Source: Clostridium_AD sp937920395
Lineage (GTDB): Bacteria; Bacillota; Clostridia; Clostridiales; Clostridiaceae
Assembly: GCA_052274345.1 (NCBI GenBank)
Contig: DAVZGP010000001.1
Coordinates: 62,001 to 126,000 of the forward strand
Reading direction: 5' to 3'
Length of the DNA stretch: 64,000 bases
Position numbers and translations under genes: made by a program. Positions 27,464 to 35,665 of this stretch are shown here, piece after piece. The notes under the pieces were generated by a model that did not search any database, was not told the DNA's origin, and was given only the letters and a program-made list of their open reading frames with translations. Position 1 is the first letter of the stretch; each line of letters starts with the position of its first letter.

Positions 27464-27694
27464 TTATTCTTCTGAATGAGCTTTAATATATTCTACTATA
27501 TCTCCAACAGTGGCAATTTTTTCAACATCTTCATCTGGAATTTCTATATCATACTTTTCCTCAAGTTCCATAATTAATTCTACAATATCAAGTGAATCTG
27601 CACCTAAATCATTCATAAATGATGATTCCATTTTTATTTCTTCATCATCTATATTTAATTGTGATGATATACACGCTCTAATTTCTTCAAACAT
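27464..27694 (-). CDS. acpP: Acyl carrier protein
   Basis: Carries growing acyl chains on phosphopantetheine in fatty acid synthesis. The 76-residue acidic protein has the attachment site Ser34 in GADSLDIVELIM. The ATG follows AAGGAGG. It lies 65 bases after plsX, which uses acyl-ACP, so lipid precursor functions are grouped. No other fatty acid synthesis gene is near. Confidence 0.98.
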   Translation of the reverse strand: MFEEIRACISSQLNIDDEEIKMESSFMNDLGADSLDIVELIMELEEKYDIEIPDEDVEKIATVGDIVEYIKAHSEE

Positions 27695-27759
27695 AATCTT
27701 TCACCTCCTTGTATTTTTATAGACTACATAATAACCATTAATAACTCAATTTATATTTT

Positions 27760-28758
27760 TTACTTATCTGAAAGCTTTTCAATTTCTAGTTTTAATTTGT
27801 CAACAACTTTGTTTTCATAAAATATTGTTGCCTGTTTAATTGCATTTTTAAAAGCTTTTGCATCTGAACTTCCATGAGCTTTTATACAAATACCATTTAC
27901 TCCAAGAAACGCTGCTCCACCATATTCTTTATAATCAAAATCCTTTTTAAACTTCTTAAAAACTGGTTTTAATAACAAACCACCGATCTTAGTTCTAAAT
28001 GATGACATTATACTTGTTTTTAGTAAATCAAATATAGTAGCAACTGTACCCTCATATAATTTAAGTATTACATTTCCAGTGAACCCATCACAAACTATAA
28101 TATTAACGTCGCCAGTTGGAATTTCTCTAGCTTCCACATTTCCTACAAAATTTAAGTTAGATTCCTTCAATAACTTAAAAGTTGCTTTAGAAAGTTCATT
28201 ACCCTTTTCTTCTTCACTACCTATATTTACAAGACCTACTGATGGATTAACTACATTTAAAATATTTTCAAAATATATTTTTCCCATAAGTCCAAATTGC
28301 AATAAATAATTAGGCTTGCATTCTGCATTTGCTCCACAATCAATAATCATAAAAGGCATTGTTTTACCAGGAATTATTGGTGCTAAAGCTGGTCTATCTA
28401 TCCCTTTTATTCTTCCAACTATAAGTGTACAGCCAGCCAAAAATGCACCTGTACTTCCAGCTGAAATAACCGCATCCGCCTCTCCATTTTTTACAAGATT
28501 TAATGCCTTTACCAAACTAGAATCCTTTTTACGCTTAAGAGCCATTACCGGATGCTCATTTGTATTAATAACTTCGGTAGCATTAATAACTTTTATTTTA
28601 TTAGTATCATAGGTGTGTTTCTTTAACTCTTCACTTATTAAATCTTCACGGCCAGTTATTAATATATTTATATCGTATTCTTTTATAGCTGCAATACAAC
28701 CTTCAACCACAACATTTGGTGAAAAATCTCCACCCATTCCATCTACAACAACTACCAT
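27760..28758 (-). CDS. plsX: Phosphate acyltransferase PlsX
   Basis: Makes acyl-phosphate from acyl-ACP for PlsY, the first step of phospholipid synthesis. The 332 residues begin VVVVDGMGGDFSPNVVVEG and contain SAGSTGAFLAG, DCGANAECKP and FKKDFDYKEYGGAAFLG, all family blocks. The ATG follows GAGGG. The lipid repressor gene fapR, which precedes plsX in bacilli, is absent here. Upstream is an AT-rich leader able to form a hairpin. Confidence 0.97.
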   Translation of the reverse strand: MVVVVDGMGGDFSPNVVVEGCIAAIKEYDINILITGREDLISEELKKHTYDTNKIKVINATEVINTNEHPVMALKRKKDSSLVKALNLVKNGEADAVISAGSTGAFLAGCTLIVGRIKGIDRPALAPIIPGKTMPFMIIDCGANAECKPNYLLQFGLMGKIYFENILNVVNPSVGLVNIGSEEEKGNELSKATFKLLKESNLNFVGNVEAREIPTGDVNIIVCDGFTGNVILKLYEGTVATIFDLLKTSIMSSFRTKIGGLLLKPVFKKFKKDFDYKEYGGAAFLGVNGICIKAHGSSDAKAFKNAIKQATIFYENKVVDKLKLEIEKLSDK

Positions 28759-28785
28759 TTTAAGCCCTCACTTTGAATGTTCCAA

Positions 28786-28823
28786 AATAAACAAACAAAT
28801 AAATATCTATTTATTTGTTTATT
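28786..28823 (-). promoter_or_regulatory. AT-only hairpin in the plsX leader
   Basis: An imperfect inverted repeat of (A)AAT/AAAC units, with an uninterrupted 11-bp stem AACAAATAAAT/ATTTATTTGTT and a 4-base insertion in one arm, lies about 30 bases before the plsX start. A TAATAT box with TTGCTA 18 bases further up is a possible promoter. No FapR-type operator was recognised. Confidence 0.4.
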
Positions 28824-28924
28824 GGTTATTTATTTATTTACTTATATTATATACCATATTATTTAAATATCTATAGTATTAGCAATGCTAAAATACAAAT
28901 ATAATTATATTTACCTTTAAAAAT

Positions 28925-28954
28925 AAAAAAGAAAGTCTTTCGACTTTCTTTTTT
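28925..28954. terminator. Bidirectional terminator after rpmF
   Basis: Perfect 13-bp stem AAAAAAGAAAGTC/GACTTTCTTTTTT (28925-28937 with 28942-28954) with a GAAA tetraloop on the minus strand and T-rich flanks on both sides. It overlaps the rpmF stop (28953-28955) and ends the yceD-rpmF transcript. Confidence 0.85.
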
Positions 28955-29138
28955 ATTTTTGTTCCATTGAAACTACTTCTCTATTTTTGTAATATCCACA
29001 GTTTTTACATACTCTGTGAGCAAGCTTCATATCGTGGCATTGAGGACATTCAACTATTCCTGGTAAACCAAGTTTAAATGTTTGCGCTCTTCGAGAATCT
29101 CTTCTACCTTTAGAAAATTTTCTAGCAGGATTTCCCAT
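28953..29138 (-). CDS. rpmF: 50S ribosomal protein L32
   Basis: Small zinc-type large-subunit protein. Its 61 residues begin GNPARKFSKGRRDSRRA and carry CPQCHD and CKNCGYY, four cysteines for zinc (the C+ form). The ATG follows AAGGAGG. It is 12 bases after yceD, the conserved yceD-rpmF pair. It ends in its own strong terminator, so plsX is transcribed separately, unlike the rpmF-plsX read-through of some bacteria. Confidence 0.98.
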   Translation of the reverse strand: MGNPARKFSKGRRDSRRAQTFKLGLPGIVECPQCHDMKLAHRVCKNCGYYKNREVVSMEQK

Positions 29139-29150
29139 TGTAACACCTCC

Positions 29151-29651
29151 TTAATCAGTTGAAAACAAATTTTTTAATTTTGCCAACCTTGGATCAATAT
29201 CCTCAATAATACAATTACATGTATTATGATTTAAATTGATTCCACACTGATGGCATAAGCCTTTACAATCTTTATTACAAAGTCTTTTTATAGGCAGAAT
29301 AGAAATGATATTATTTTCCACAATCTCATTTAAATCTAATCTATCATCTTCAATAAAAATAATATCCTCATCTTCACTCTTTAGAGTTTTCGACAATCTT
29401 TCATTTAATTCAATATGTATTAAATAAGAAAAGGTCTCAAGACACCTAGAACAAGCAAGTAATAGTTCTGTATCAATACTTCCAGTTAAATCAATATCAT
29501 CATCATTAGATTTTAAAGTCAAATGCATTTTAACTGGTTTAGAAAATTGTATAAATTCATTATCATAGCAAAACTTAGCTTTTTCTAAATCTAAATCAAT
29601 TTCTTTTCTTGCTCTTTTATTACTAAATAATTCTGAAACGTCTATTACCAT
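29151..29651 (-). CDS. yceD: YceD/DUF177 family protein
   Basis: Widespread family linked to 23S rRNA processing; always near rpmF. The preferred start ATG 29651 gives 166 residues; a GTG at 29660 would add three. The central LLLACSRCLETFSYLI motif and the C-terminal CNKDCKGLCHQCGINLN cysteine cluster are the family signature and suggest metal binding. A 140-base leader with a strong promoter precedes it. Biochemical function is not settled for the family. Confidence 0.9.
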   Translation of the reverse strand: MVIDVSELFSNKRARKEIDLDLEKAKFCYDNEFIQFSKPVKMHLTLKSNDDDIDLTGSIDTELLLACSRCLETFSYLIHIELNERLSKTLKSEDEDIIFIEDDRLDLNEIVENNIISILPIKRLCNKDCKGLCHQCGINLNHNTCNCIIEDIDPRLAKLKNLFSTD

Positions 29652-29795
29652 ACTATCCACTCTGAAAAACTAACTATTAATTAATTTTTCTCATATAAAG
29701 AAAAATCTCTATATCTTGTATAAAAAAATTATACAGCTCGAGCAAAGCTTCTGCGTCCCTCCTAACTAAATTGTTTTTTACTTACATCAAACACA
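29652..29795 (-). ncRNA. Long 5' leader of yceD-rpmF with small hairpins
   Basis: About 140 bases lie between the promoter and yceD, long for this compact genome. The leader contains AGGAGGGACGCAGAAGC, then GTATAA/TTATAC with a T-rich loop and an ATATA/TATAT stem around a T-rich loop. The first hairpin is followed by further AT-rich sequence rather than a terminator. It could be a ribosomal-protein leader; no known riboswitch class was recognised. Confidence 0.35.
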
Positions 29796-29799
29796 GTCT

Positions 29800-29828
29800 A
29801 TTATATAAACAATACAATAAAAAGTCAA
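29800..29828 (-). promoter_or_regulatory. Strong sigma-A promoter of yceD-rpmF
   Basis: Minus-strand TTGACT (29823-29828) and TATAAT (29800-29805), 17-base spacer, starting 27 bases below the ackA stop. Confidence 0.85.
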
Positions 29829-29855
29829 GAATTATTTATGATTAAATTTGGTATT

Positions 29856-31049
29856 TTATTTTATAAGAGCATCGGTGTCTCTTGCAATTACTAGCTCTTC
29901 ATTTGTTGGTATAACCAATATCTTAACTTTTGAATCATCAGTACTTAATTCTGCACATATTCCTACTGCGTTATTTTTTGTCTTATCCAAAACTGCTCCT
30001 AGGAATTCTAATCCCTTGCATATTCTCGTTCTAGTTCTAGGGGAGTTTTCACCAAGTCCTGCAGTAAATATAATTGCATCTACGCCTTCCATTACCGCAG
30101 CATAAGCACCTATATATTTCTTAACACCATAACAAAATATATCAATTGCCAGCTGTGCTCTTTTATTTCCATCGTTCATAGCCGCTGATTCTACATCTCT
30201 AAAATCACTGCTTACCCCTGATACTCCTAAAAATCCTGACTCTTTATTCATTAAATTATTTGCCTCATCAATTGTTAAATTTAATTCTTTCATGATATAT
30301 GTTAATATAGCAGGATCTATGCTTCCACATCTAGTTCCCATAGCTAAACCTTCAAGTGGAGTGAATCCCATACTCGTTTCTATAGATTTTCCATCCTTTA
30401 CTGCGGAAACACTTGCTCCATTTCCTAAATGACAAGTTATTAATTTTAAATCTTTTATATCCCGACCCATCATTTTCGCAGCCCTAACTGAAATATATTT
30501 ATGTGACGTTCCATGAAATCCATATCTTCTTATACCATACTCAGTATAAAGGTAATAAGGAAGTGGGTAAATATACGCAACCTCTGGTATCGTTTGATGA
30601 AATGCAGTATCAAATACAGCTACCATTTGCGTGTTAGGCATCAATTCCATGCAAGCATTTATACCCATTATATTAGCCGGATTATGAAGTGGTGCAAGTT
30701 TTGTGCACTCAGAAAGTCCGATCATTACATCATCATTAATTATAACTGACTTTGCATATTTTTCTCCACCATGAACTACTCTATGTCCTACTGCGTCTAT
30801 TTCAGACAATTCTTTAATAACTCCATGTTCTCTATCTACAAGTGCCGTAAGGACTAATCTAATAGCATCTGTATGGTTTTGCATTGTTTCTTCAATAACA
30901 TACTTTTTCCCATTAACCTTTTGAGTTAATATTGAGCCTTTTGTTGCTATTCTCTCAACTAATCCAAGGGCTAAACATTGTTCATTTTCCATATTAATTA
31001 ATTGATACTTAAGTGATGAACTTCCACAATTTATGACTAATATTTTCAT
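29856..31049 (-). CDS. ackA: Acetate kinase
   Basis: Converts acetyl phosphate and ADP to acetate and ATP, the energy-yielding end of clostridial acetate fermentation. The start is ATG 31049 after GGGGAGGTGG, giving 397 residues beginning KILVINCGSSSLKYQL; a longer frame to 31079 covers the binding site. The conserved HRVVHGGEKY, DTAFHQT, YGFHGTSHKY and HLGNGAS blocks are all present. Its usual partner pta, which makes acetyl phosphate, is not upstream: only 370 non-coding bases separate ackA from the divergent tmcAL. Confidence 0.98.
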   Translation of the reverse strand: MKILVINCGSSSLKYQLINMENEQCLALGLVERIATKGSILTQKVNGKKYVIEETMQNHTDAIRLVLTALVDREHGVIKELSEIDAVGHRVVHGGEKYAKSVIINDDVMIGLSECTKLAPLHNPANIMGINACMELMPNTQMVAVFDTAFHQTIPEVAYIYPLPYYLYTEYGIRRYGFHGTSHKYISVRAAKMMGRDIKDLKLITCHLGNGASVSAVKDGKSIETSMGFTPLEGLAMGTRCGSIDPAILTYIMKELNLTIDEANNLMNKESGFLGVSGVSSDFRDVESAAMNDGNKRAQLAIDIFCYGVKKYIGAYAAVMEGVDAIIFTAGLGENSPRTRTRICKGLEFLGAVLDKTKNNAVGICAELSTDDSKVKILVIPTNEELVIARDTDALIK

Positions 31050-31419
31050 TAAATATCCACCTCCCCAAATAACTTGCAACTATTTTTTCATAAACTTTAG
31101 TTTTTTATAAGTTTCTGAATCTGTAATTTATATTCATTAACCGTCTTCTTATATACATTGAAACATGTATATATAATATACACTATTTAACCCATTCATT
31201 TCAATATATTATAATAATTTCATACCTTTTTTTTAGATAATATGTACTTTTAATAATTGGTTATATAATATATAATATATATTACAAATGAATAAAATTT
31301 AATTATAAACTTAATATATAAATCAGAATGAATATTGTATTAACACATATTTAAATTTAATTTTTTTGCTATAAAAATTATTAACTTATAATTACTATAA
31401 GCTTCTACGAGGTGATTTT
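31050..31419. other. Divergent AT-rich region between ackA and tmcAL
   Basis: No gene fits in these 370 bases; the longest frames are under about 25 codons and lack binding sites. It must hold promoters for both divergent genes. A TTGCTA/TATAAT pair precedes tmcAL but its spacer is only 15 bases. Short alternating AT runs (31190-31320) dominate. This is where pta would be expected. Confidence 0.5.
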
Positions 31420-32643
31420 ATGAATATTTCGGGTATAATTGTTGAATATAACCCATTACATAACGGCCATGTGTACCATATTAATAAAACTAAAGAACTC
31501 ACAAATTGTGATGTCCTAATTTGTGTTATGAGTGGAAATTTTACTCAACGCGGTATTCCATCAAGTATAGATAAATGGACAAAAACTAAAATGGCTATAA
31601 ACAACGGTGTAGATTTAGTATTAGAGTTACCAACTATTTACAGCGTTTCGTCTGCAGAATTTTTTGCGCAAGGCGCTATAAGTCTTTTAAACAGTTTAGG
31701 TATAGTCGATAACATATGCTTTGGTAGCGAACATGGAGATATTAATGATATATGTAATATTTCAAATATATTACTTAAAGAACCTGCTGAATATAAATTA
31801 CTATTAAAAACCTATTTATCTAAAGGTATTACGTATCCTTTAGCAAGAGCTAAAGCACTTTATGAATATTTGACAAATTCAAACATGTCCATGTCTAACT
31901 TATTATTAGGTGATTTTTTAAATTCTTCTAACAATATACTAGGCATAGAGTATTGTAAAAGTTTAATAAAGCTTAATAGTTCAATTACTCCTTATACCTT
32001 AAAGCGAAAAGGTGCATCTTACAACAGTACTTTTATAAATAATGAATTTTCAAGTGCTACTGCTATAAGAAGATATGTAAAAGAAAATGGTATTTTAACA
32101 AATCTTAAAGATTATGTTCCACCTTCAGTATTCACTGAAATTAGAAATTTATACTCTAAAGACACTAACTTTATATTTGAAGACTCTATGTTTCCATACA
32201 TAAAATATAAATCAGCTACATCAAAAAACTCATTGATAAATTTACCAGATGTATCTGAAGGACTTGATAATAAAATCATTAAATCTTTACAACATAATTT
32301 GACCTATGCAAATACACTTGAATCTATAAAAAGCAAACGTTATACTTATAGCCGAATTAGCAGGATATTGTGTCAATATTTTATAGGATTTGATGATTTT
32401 GATACTACACGATTAAGATCAATACCTTGCCCTTATGCCCGTGTTTTAGGATTTAACTCAAAAGGAAAATCAATTTTGAAATCTATAAAAACAAATAGTA
32501 GCATTCCACTTTATACTAAAATATCCAAGAAAACCAATGAAACCTTAAGCCTTGACATTCAATCTACAAGGGCTTACAGTATCTTAAATAAAAGCGTAGA
32601 CCCAAGTAGTGATTATTTAATATCTCCTATTATTATAAAATAA
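31420..32643 (+). CDS. tmcAL: tRNA(Met) cytidine acetate ligase TmcAL (YlbM)
   Basis: Uses ATP and acetate to put ac4C at the wobble position of elongator tRNA-Met. The 407 residues start with the nucleotidyltransferase motif GIIVEYNPLHNGHVYH (HNGH at 14-17). LLGDFLN, KRKGASYNS and SATAIRRYV form the later conserved blocks. The ATG follows GAGGTG. It diverges from ackA, whose product acetate is its substrate; neighbours of this kind are common in clostridia. Confidence 0.95.
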   Translation: MNISGIIVEYNPLHNGHVYHINKTKELTNCDVLICVMSGNFTQRGIPSSIDKWTKTKMAINNGVDLVLELPTIYSVSSAEFFAQGAISLLNSLGIVDNICFGSEHGDINDICNISNILLKEPAEYKLLLKTYLSKGITYPLARAKALYEYLTNSNMSMSNLLLGDFLNSSNNILGIEYCKSLIKLNSSITPYTLKRKGASYNSTFINNEFSSATAIRRYVKENGILTNLKDYVPPSVFTEIRNLYSKDTNFIFEDSMFPYIKYKSATSKNSLINLPDVSEGLDNKIIKSLQHNLTYANTLESIKSKRYTYSRISRILCQYFIGFDDFDTTRLRSIPCPYARVLGFNSKGKSILKSIKTNSSIPLYTKISKKTNETLSLDIQSTRAYSILNKSVDPSSDYLISPIIIK

Positions 32644-32644
32644 C

Positions 32645-32690
32645 AATAAATGCGACTATCAAAATTTGATAGTCGCATTTATTATATTTA
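32645..32690 (+). terminator. 19-bp hairpin after tmcAL
   Basis: A perfect palindrome of 39 bases (32645-32683), starting 1 base after the tmcAL stop, then ATATTTAAAA. The stem is long and includes TGCGACTATC. The T-tail is poor, but the position argues for a transcript end. Confidence 0.65.
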
Positions 32691-32768
32691 AAATTAGTAA
32701 TTCTAATACATAAGTTTACTAAATTCAAATATATTTAGTATAGTAGTACTTTAAGGAGGGGCTTAAAA

Positions 32769-33947
32769 TTGAACTTACTATTAGTTATATTATTAATTTC
32801 TATATTGTTTCTACTAGTTTATTTATTTAAAACTTTAAAAATAAATTTTTTTGTAACATTTATTTGTTCCCTTATCATTGTTCAAATAATATTAGCTCCG
32901 AATATTTGTATACAGTACACCATTACTGGTACTAAATTATTTTTCAATGCAATTTTTCCATCTCTTTTCCCATTTTTAGTTATAATAAATATTATAATCG
33001 GTTACGACGGTATTCATATTTATTCTAAATTACTAGGAAATTTAATATGCAGGCCTTTAAAACTACCAAAAGAATGTAACTTTGCGCTTTTAGTTAGTGT
33101 GCTCTGTGGATATCCCCTAGGTGCAAGGTATACTTGCGACTTATATGAAAAAAACATAATTGATTTAAATTCCTGTGAAAGATTGCTAAATATTGCTTCT
33201 AATGCAAGCCCCCTATTTATTCTAGGATCAGTAGGCACCTCTATGATGTTTAGTCCTAAAATTGGTTATATACTCTTGTTATCTAATATTCTATCATGCA
33301 TTTTTATGGGATTAATTATTCCTTCTAAAAATTATACTTTTAGACTTAAGTATAGGAGTAATAATTTTTCTAAATCTGAGTTCAATAATTTAAACATTGG
33401 TATTATATTAAAAAACAGTATTGAAGATGCTATGAAAAACGCTTTAAATATAGGTGGTTTTATTGTGATATTTTCAGTAATAACAGGCATAATTAAAGAC
33501 AATGTCGTATTTAACATTGTCATAAATAAATTATCTTTAATTATTGGTGCTTCAGGTAATTTTATAGAAGGAATACTTCTGGGAATGCTTGAGATGACCA
33601 ATGGATGTTATTTAATATCCTCTAGCCCTTCAAATCTTTATGTAAAACTTCCAGTTTTGAGTTTTTTAATTGCTTTTAGTGGTTTATCTATCATTTCTCA
33701 AGTGTATAGCTATACATATAAATATACTGTTTCAATAAAAAAATATATTATGAGAAAATTTTTTCAAGGTATAATCTCTTCAATTTTAACATTAATATTA
33801 TATTATATTTTTTTAAATGCATCCTCTGTTCTTACTTTTAACAATATAAGTCTATATAAAAATTGTGATTTATACTTACTAATATTGATAGTTTTAATTA
33901 TACCATCATTAATCATAACTATAATTAAATTATTTCATACCTCTTAG
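32769..33947 (+). CDS. ylbJ: Sporulation integral membrane protein YlbJ
   Basis: Membrane protein of the nucleoside-recognition (Gate) fold needed for spore coat or late sporulation. The 392 residues form about ten hydrophobic segments. GTKLFFNAIFPSLFPFLVI and CGYPLGARYTCDLYE are typical family blocks, with a matching Gate-like segment in the second half (IEDAMKNALNIGGFIVIFS). The start is TTG 32769, 7 bases after GGAGGGG; no ATG fits. It converges on, and overlaps by 18 bases, the minus-strand gene before coaD. It marks the host as a probable spore former. Confidence 0.93.
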   Translation: MNLLLVILLISILFLLVYLFKTLKINFFVTFICSLIIVQIILAPNICIQYTITGTKLFFNAIFPSLFPFLVIINIIIGYDGIHIYSKLLGNLICRPLKLPKECNFALLVSVLCGYPLGARYTCDLYEKNIIDLNSCERLLNIASNASPLFILGSVGTSMMFSPKIGYILLLSNILSCIFMGLIIPSKNYTFRLKYRSNNFSKSEFNNLNIGIILKNSIEDAMKNALNIGGFIVIFSVITGIIKDNVVFNIVINKLSLIIGASGNFIEGILLGMLEMTNGCYLISSSPSNLYVKLPVLSFLIAFSGLSIISQVYSYTYKYTVSIKKYIMRKFFQGIISSILTLILYYIFLNASSVLTFNNISLYKNCDLYLLILIVLIIPSLIITIIKLFHTS

Positions 33948-34454
33948 TTCTTTTACATTTTCCCTTATTGAGGTTGTAGTATTTGTAACTTCGCCCTGCA
34001 TAAGTATTAAAAAATCTTGAACATCACTTTTAATTTCATGAATCATTTTCTGTCCTTTTAATTCAATTTCTTTATCTAATTGGGATAATATTTCATCCGC
34101 ATAATCCTTGGCGCCAAGTCTCATAATTTTAGCATCCCTCTGGGCTGACGCTATAATTTCTTCAGACCGATTTAATGCTTCTTTAACTAAGTCTTGTTTT
34201 TCAACTCTTCTTCTTATTTTGTCAACTGTCTCTTCCTCAAAAATCTTAGCTTGCTTTTTAGCATCAACTAAAATCCTTTCTTTTTCATCGCAAACCCACT
34301 GTGCCTTCTTAAATTCATCTGGCAGGTGATTTATAATTTGATCAATTATATCTAGTATTTCTCTCTTATTTATAACTGCTTTACCTGTAACAGGTATTTT
34401 AGACGAACTCTCAATAATTCCTTGAAGATATTCTAAAAGCTTTATAACATCCAT
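33930..34454 (-). CDS. Coiled-coil protein of unknown function downstream of coaD
   Basis: I do not recognise a named function. The 174-residue protein is strongly charged and helical. The segment of about residues 50-130 has long Lys/Glu/Ala-rich helices with repeated AKKQAKIFEEE and NRSEEIIASAQRDAKI stretches, resembling peripheral-stalk subunits or DivIVA-like scaffolds. No membrane segment or signal peptide is visible. The ATG follows GGGGGG. It lies 9 bases after coaD, and similar genes follow coaD in other clostridia, sometimes labelled simply ATPase. Its 3' end overlaps ylbJ by 18 bases. Confidence 0.75.
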   Translation of the reverse strand: MDVIKLLEYLQGIIESSSKIPVTGKAVINKREILDIIDQIINHLPDEFKKAQWVCDEKERILVDAKKQAKIFEEETVDKIRRRVEKQDLVKEALNRSEEIIASAQRDAKIMRLGAKDYADEILSQLDKEIELKGQKMIHEIKSDVQDFLILMQGEVTNTTTSIRENVKELRGMK

Positions 34455-34463
34455 AGTTCCCCC

Positions 34464-34946
34464 CTATTTGGAATTAATTTTTCTAATAATTTCTGGAATG
34501 ATTTCTTCAGGTACTAGCCCTTTAATAGATCCTCCAAGCATCGCAACCTGTTTAACCGAAGTAGAACTTATATAACAGTACTCCGTTTTTGTCATCATAA
34601 ACACAGTTTCCTTGCTTGGATCAAGTTTATTATTCATTGCTGCCATTTGAAACTCATATTCGAAGTCTGAAACACTTCTAAGCCCTTTAACAATAACTCT
34701 AACACCTTCTTTATTCATAAGATGAACAAGTAAACCACTAAACTTCTCCACACGTACATTAGGCAAATTTTTCACTACATTTTTTATTTGTGCTACTCTC
34801 TCATCTACTGAAAATAAACATTTTTTTTCAGGATTAACAACTACCCCTACGATCAATTCATTAAATACTCTTGACGCCCTCTCAATAATATCTAAATGTC
34901 CATTTGTTATTGGGTCAAAACTTCCAGGACAAATTGCTTTTTTCAT
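34464..34946 (-). CDS. coaD: Phosphopantetheine adenylyltransferase
   Basis: Fourth step of coenzyme A synthesis, making dephospho-CoA. The 160 residues open with CPGSFDPITNGHLDIIERA (TNGH at 14-17), then VKGLRSVSDFEYEFQMAAMN, and ISSTSVKQVAMLGGS near the end, all conserved. The ATG follows GGAGG. It lies downstream of rsmD, the usual rsmD-coaD pair. coaBC, which acts just before it, is elsewhere in this window. Confidence 0.98.
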   Translation of the reverse strand: MKKAICPGSFDPITNGHLDIIERASRVFNELIVGVVVNPEKKCLFSVDERVAQIKNVVKNLPNVRVEKFSGLLVHLMNKEGVRVIVKGLRSVSDFEYEFQMAAMNNKLDPSKETVFMMTKTEYCYISSTSVKQVAMLGGSIKGLVPEEIIPEIIRKINSK

Positions 34947-35009
34947 GTGATGCCTCCACGTTTTTCTCTAGGGTAAATAATAATTATTAATTATTCCCAT
35001 GTATTTTCT

Positions 35010-35044
35010 AAGGAAACTAATAATTTTTAATTATTAGTTTCCTT
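35010..35044 (-). terminator. 16-bp hairpin built from the last rsmD codons
   Basis: Perfect 16-bp inverted repeat AAGGAAACTAATAATT (35010-35025 with 35029-35044) around a 3-base loop. The last codons and the stop of rsmD (35027-35029) form the 5' arm and loop. No T-run follows on the minus strand. It may be a 3' end stabiliser or a weak terminator. Confidence 0.55.
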
Positions 35045-35590
35045 ATATTTATAAAACAATACAGTAGTATTACCATATTTTCTTGTATCAGACAGATGAA
35101 TAATACCATTGCCCTCATATATCTCTTCAGATGAATCTATTTTACAGACTATAATCCCATCTTTACTTAAAAGACTATTTCTAGAAATTATTTCAATAGC
35201 AGGTGGAATCATATCTTTCGCATATGGTGGGTCTATAAAAATCAAATCAAACACAATACCATCATTTGAAAACTGCTCCATGTATTTATATGTATCACCT
35301 TTTAAGCATTTACATATATTGTTAAACTTTAAATTGTCTACATTACCTTGTAACATTTCATAAGTAGTATCACCCATATCGATAAGATAGCATTTTTTTG
35401 CTCCCCTACTTGCTGCCTCAAGTCCTAAGCTACCCGTACCTGAGAACATATCCACAACTACTGCATTACGCACTCTATTTTGAATTATATTAAATATAGC
35501 TTCTTTTATTCTATCTAATGTTGGCCTCGTTCCCATCCCAACTGGTGACAATAATTTTCTTCCTCTTGCACTTCCCGCTATAATTCTCAT
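35027..35590 (-). CDS. rsmD: 16S rRNA (guanine966-N2)-methyltransferase RsmD
   Basis: Methylates G966 of 16S rRNA. The start is ATG 35590, 9 bases after GGAGG, giving 187 residues beginning RIIAGSARGRKL; the frame to 35635 has no binding site. The SAM motif is VVVDMFSGTGSLGLEA (about 44-59), and the catalytic DPPY is at 120-123. It sits between recG and coaD, as in most Firmicutes. Its 3' end folds into a hairpin. Confidence 0.96.
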   Translation of the reverse strand: MRIIAGSARGRKLLSPVGMGTRPTLDRIKEAIFNIIQNRVRNAVVVDMFSGTGSLGLEAASRGAKKCYLIDMGDTTYEMLQGNVDNLKFNNICKCLKGDTYKYMEQFSNDGIVFDLIFIDPPYAKDMIPPAIEIISRNSLLSKDGIIVCKIDSSEEIYEGNGIIHLSDTRKYGNTTVLFYKYKETNN

Positions 35591-35665
35591 ATGTTTATTC
35601 CTCCATCTAAGCAAGTTTCGATAATATTTTAACATATATATGTATTTTATACAAAGATATTTTAT

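Noticed and set aside
28786..28850. Simple-sequence repeat (AAAT)n as a phase-variable tract
   Set aside because: Units are irregular and fewer than five in a row; a hairpin fits the pattern better and no coding frame crosses it.
29652..29738. Leader peptide of 22 codons starting TTG in the yceD leader
   Set aside because: The spacer from AGGAGG to TTG is about 12 bases, the start is rare, and the peptide has no run of regulatory codons.
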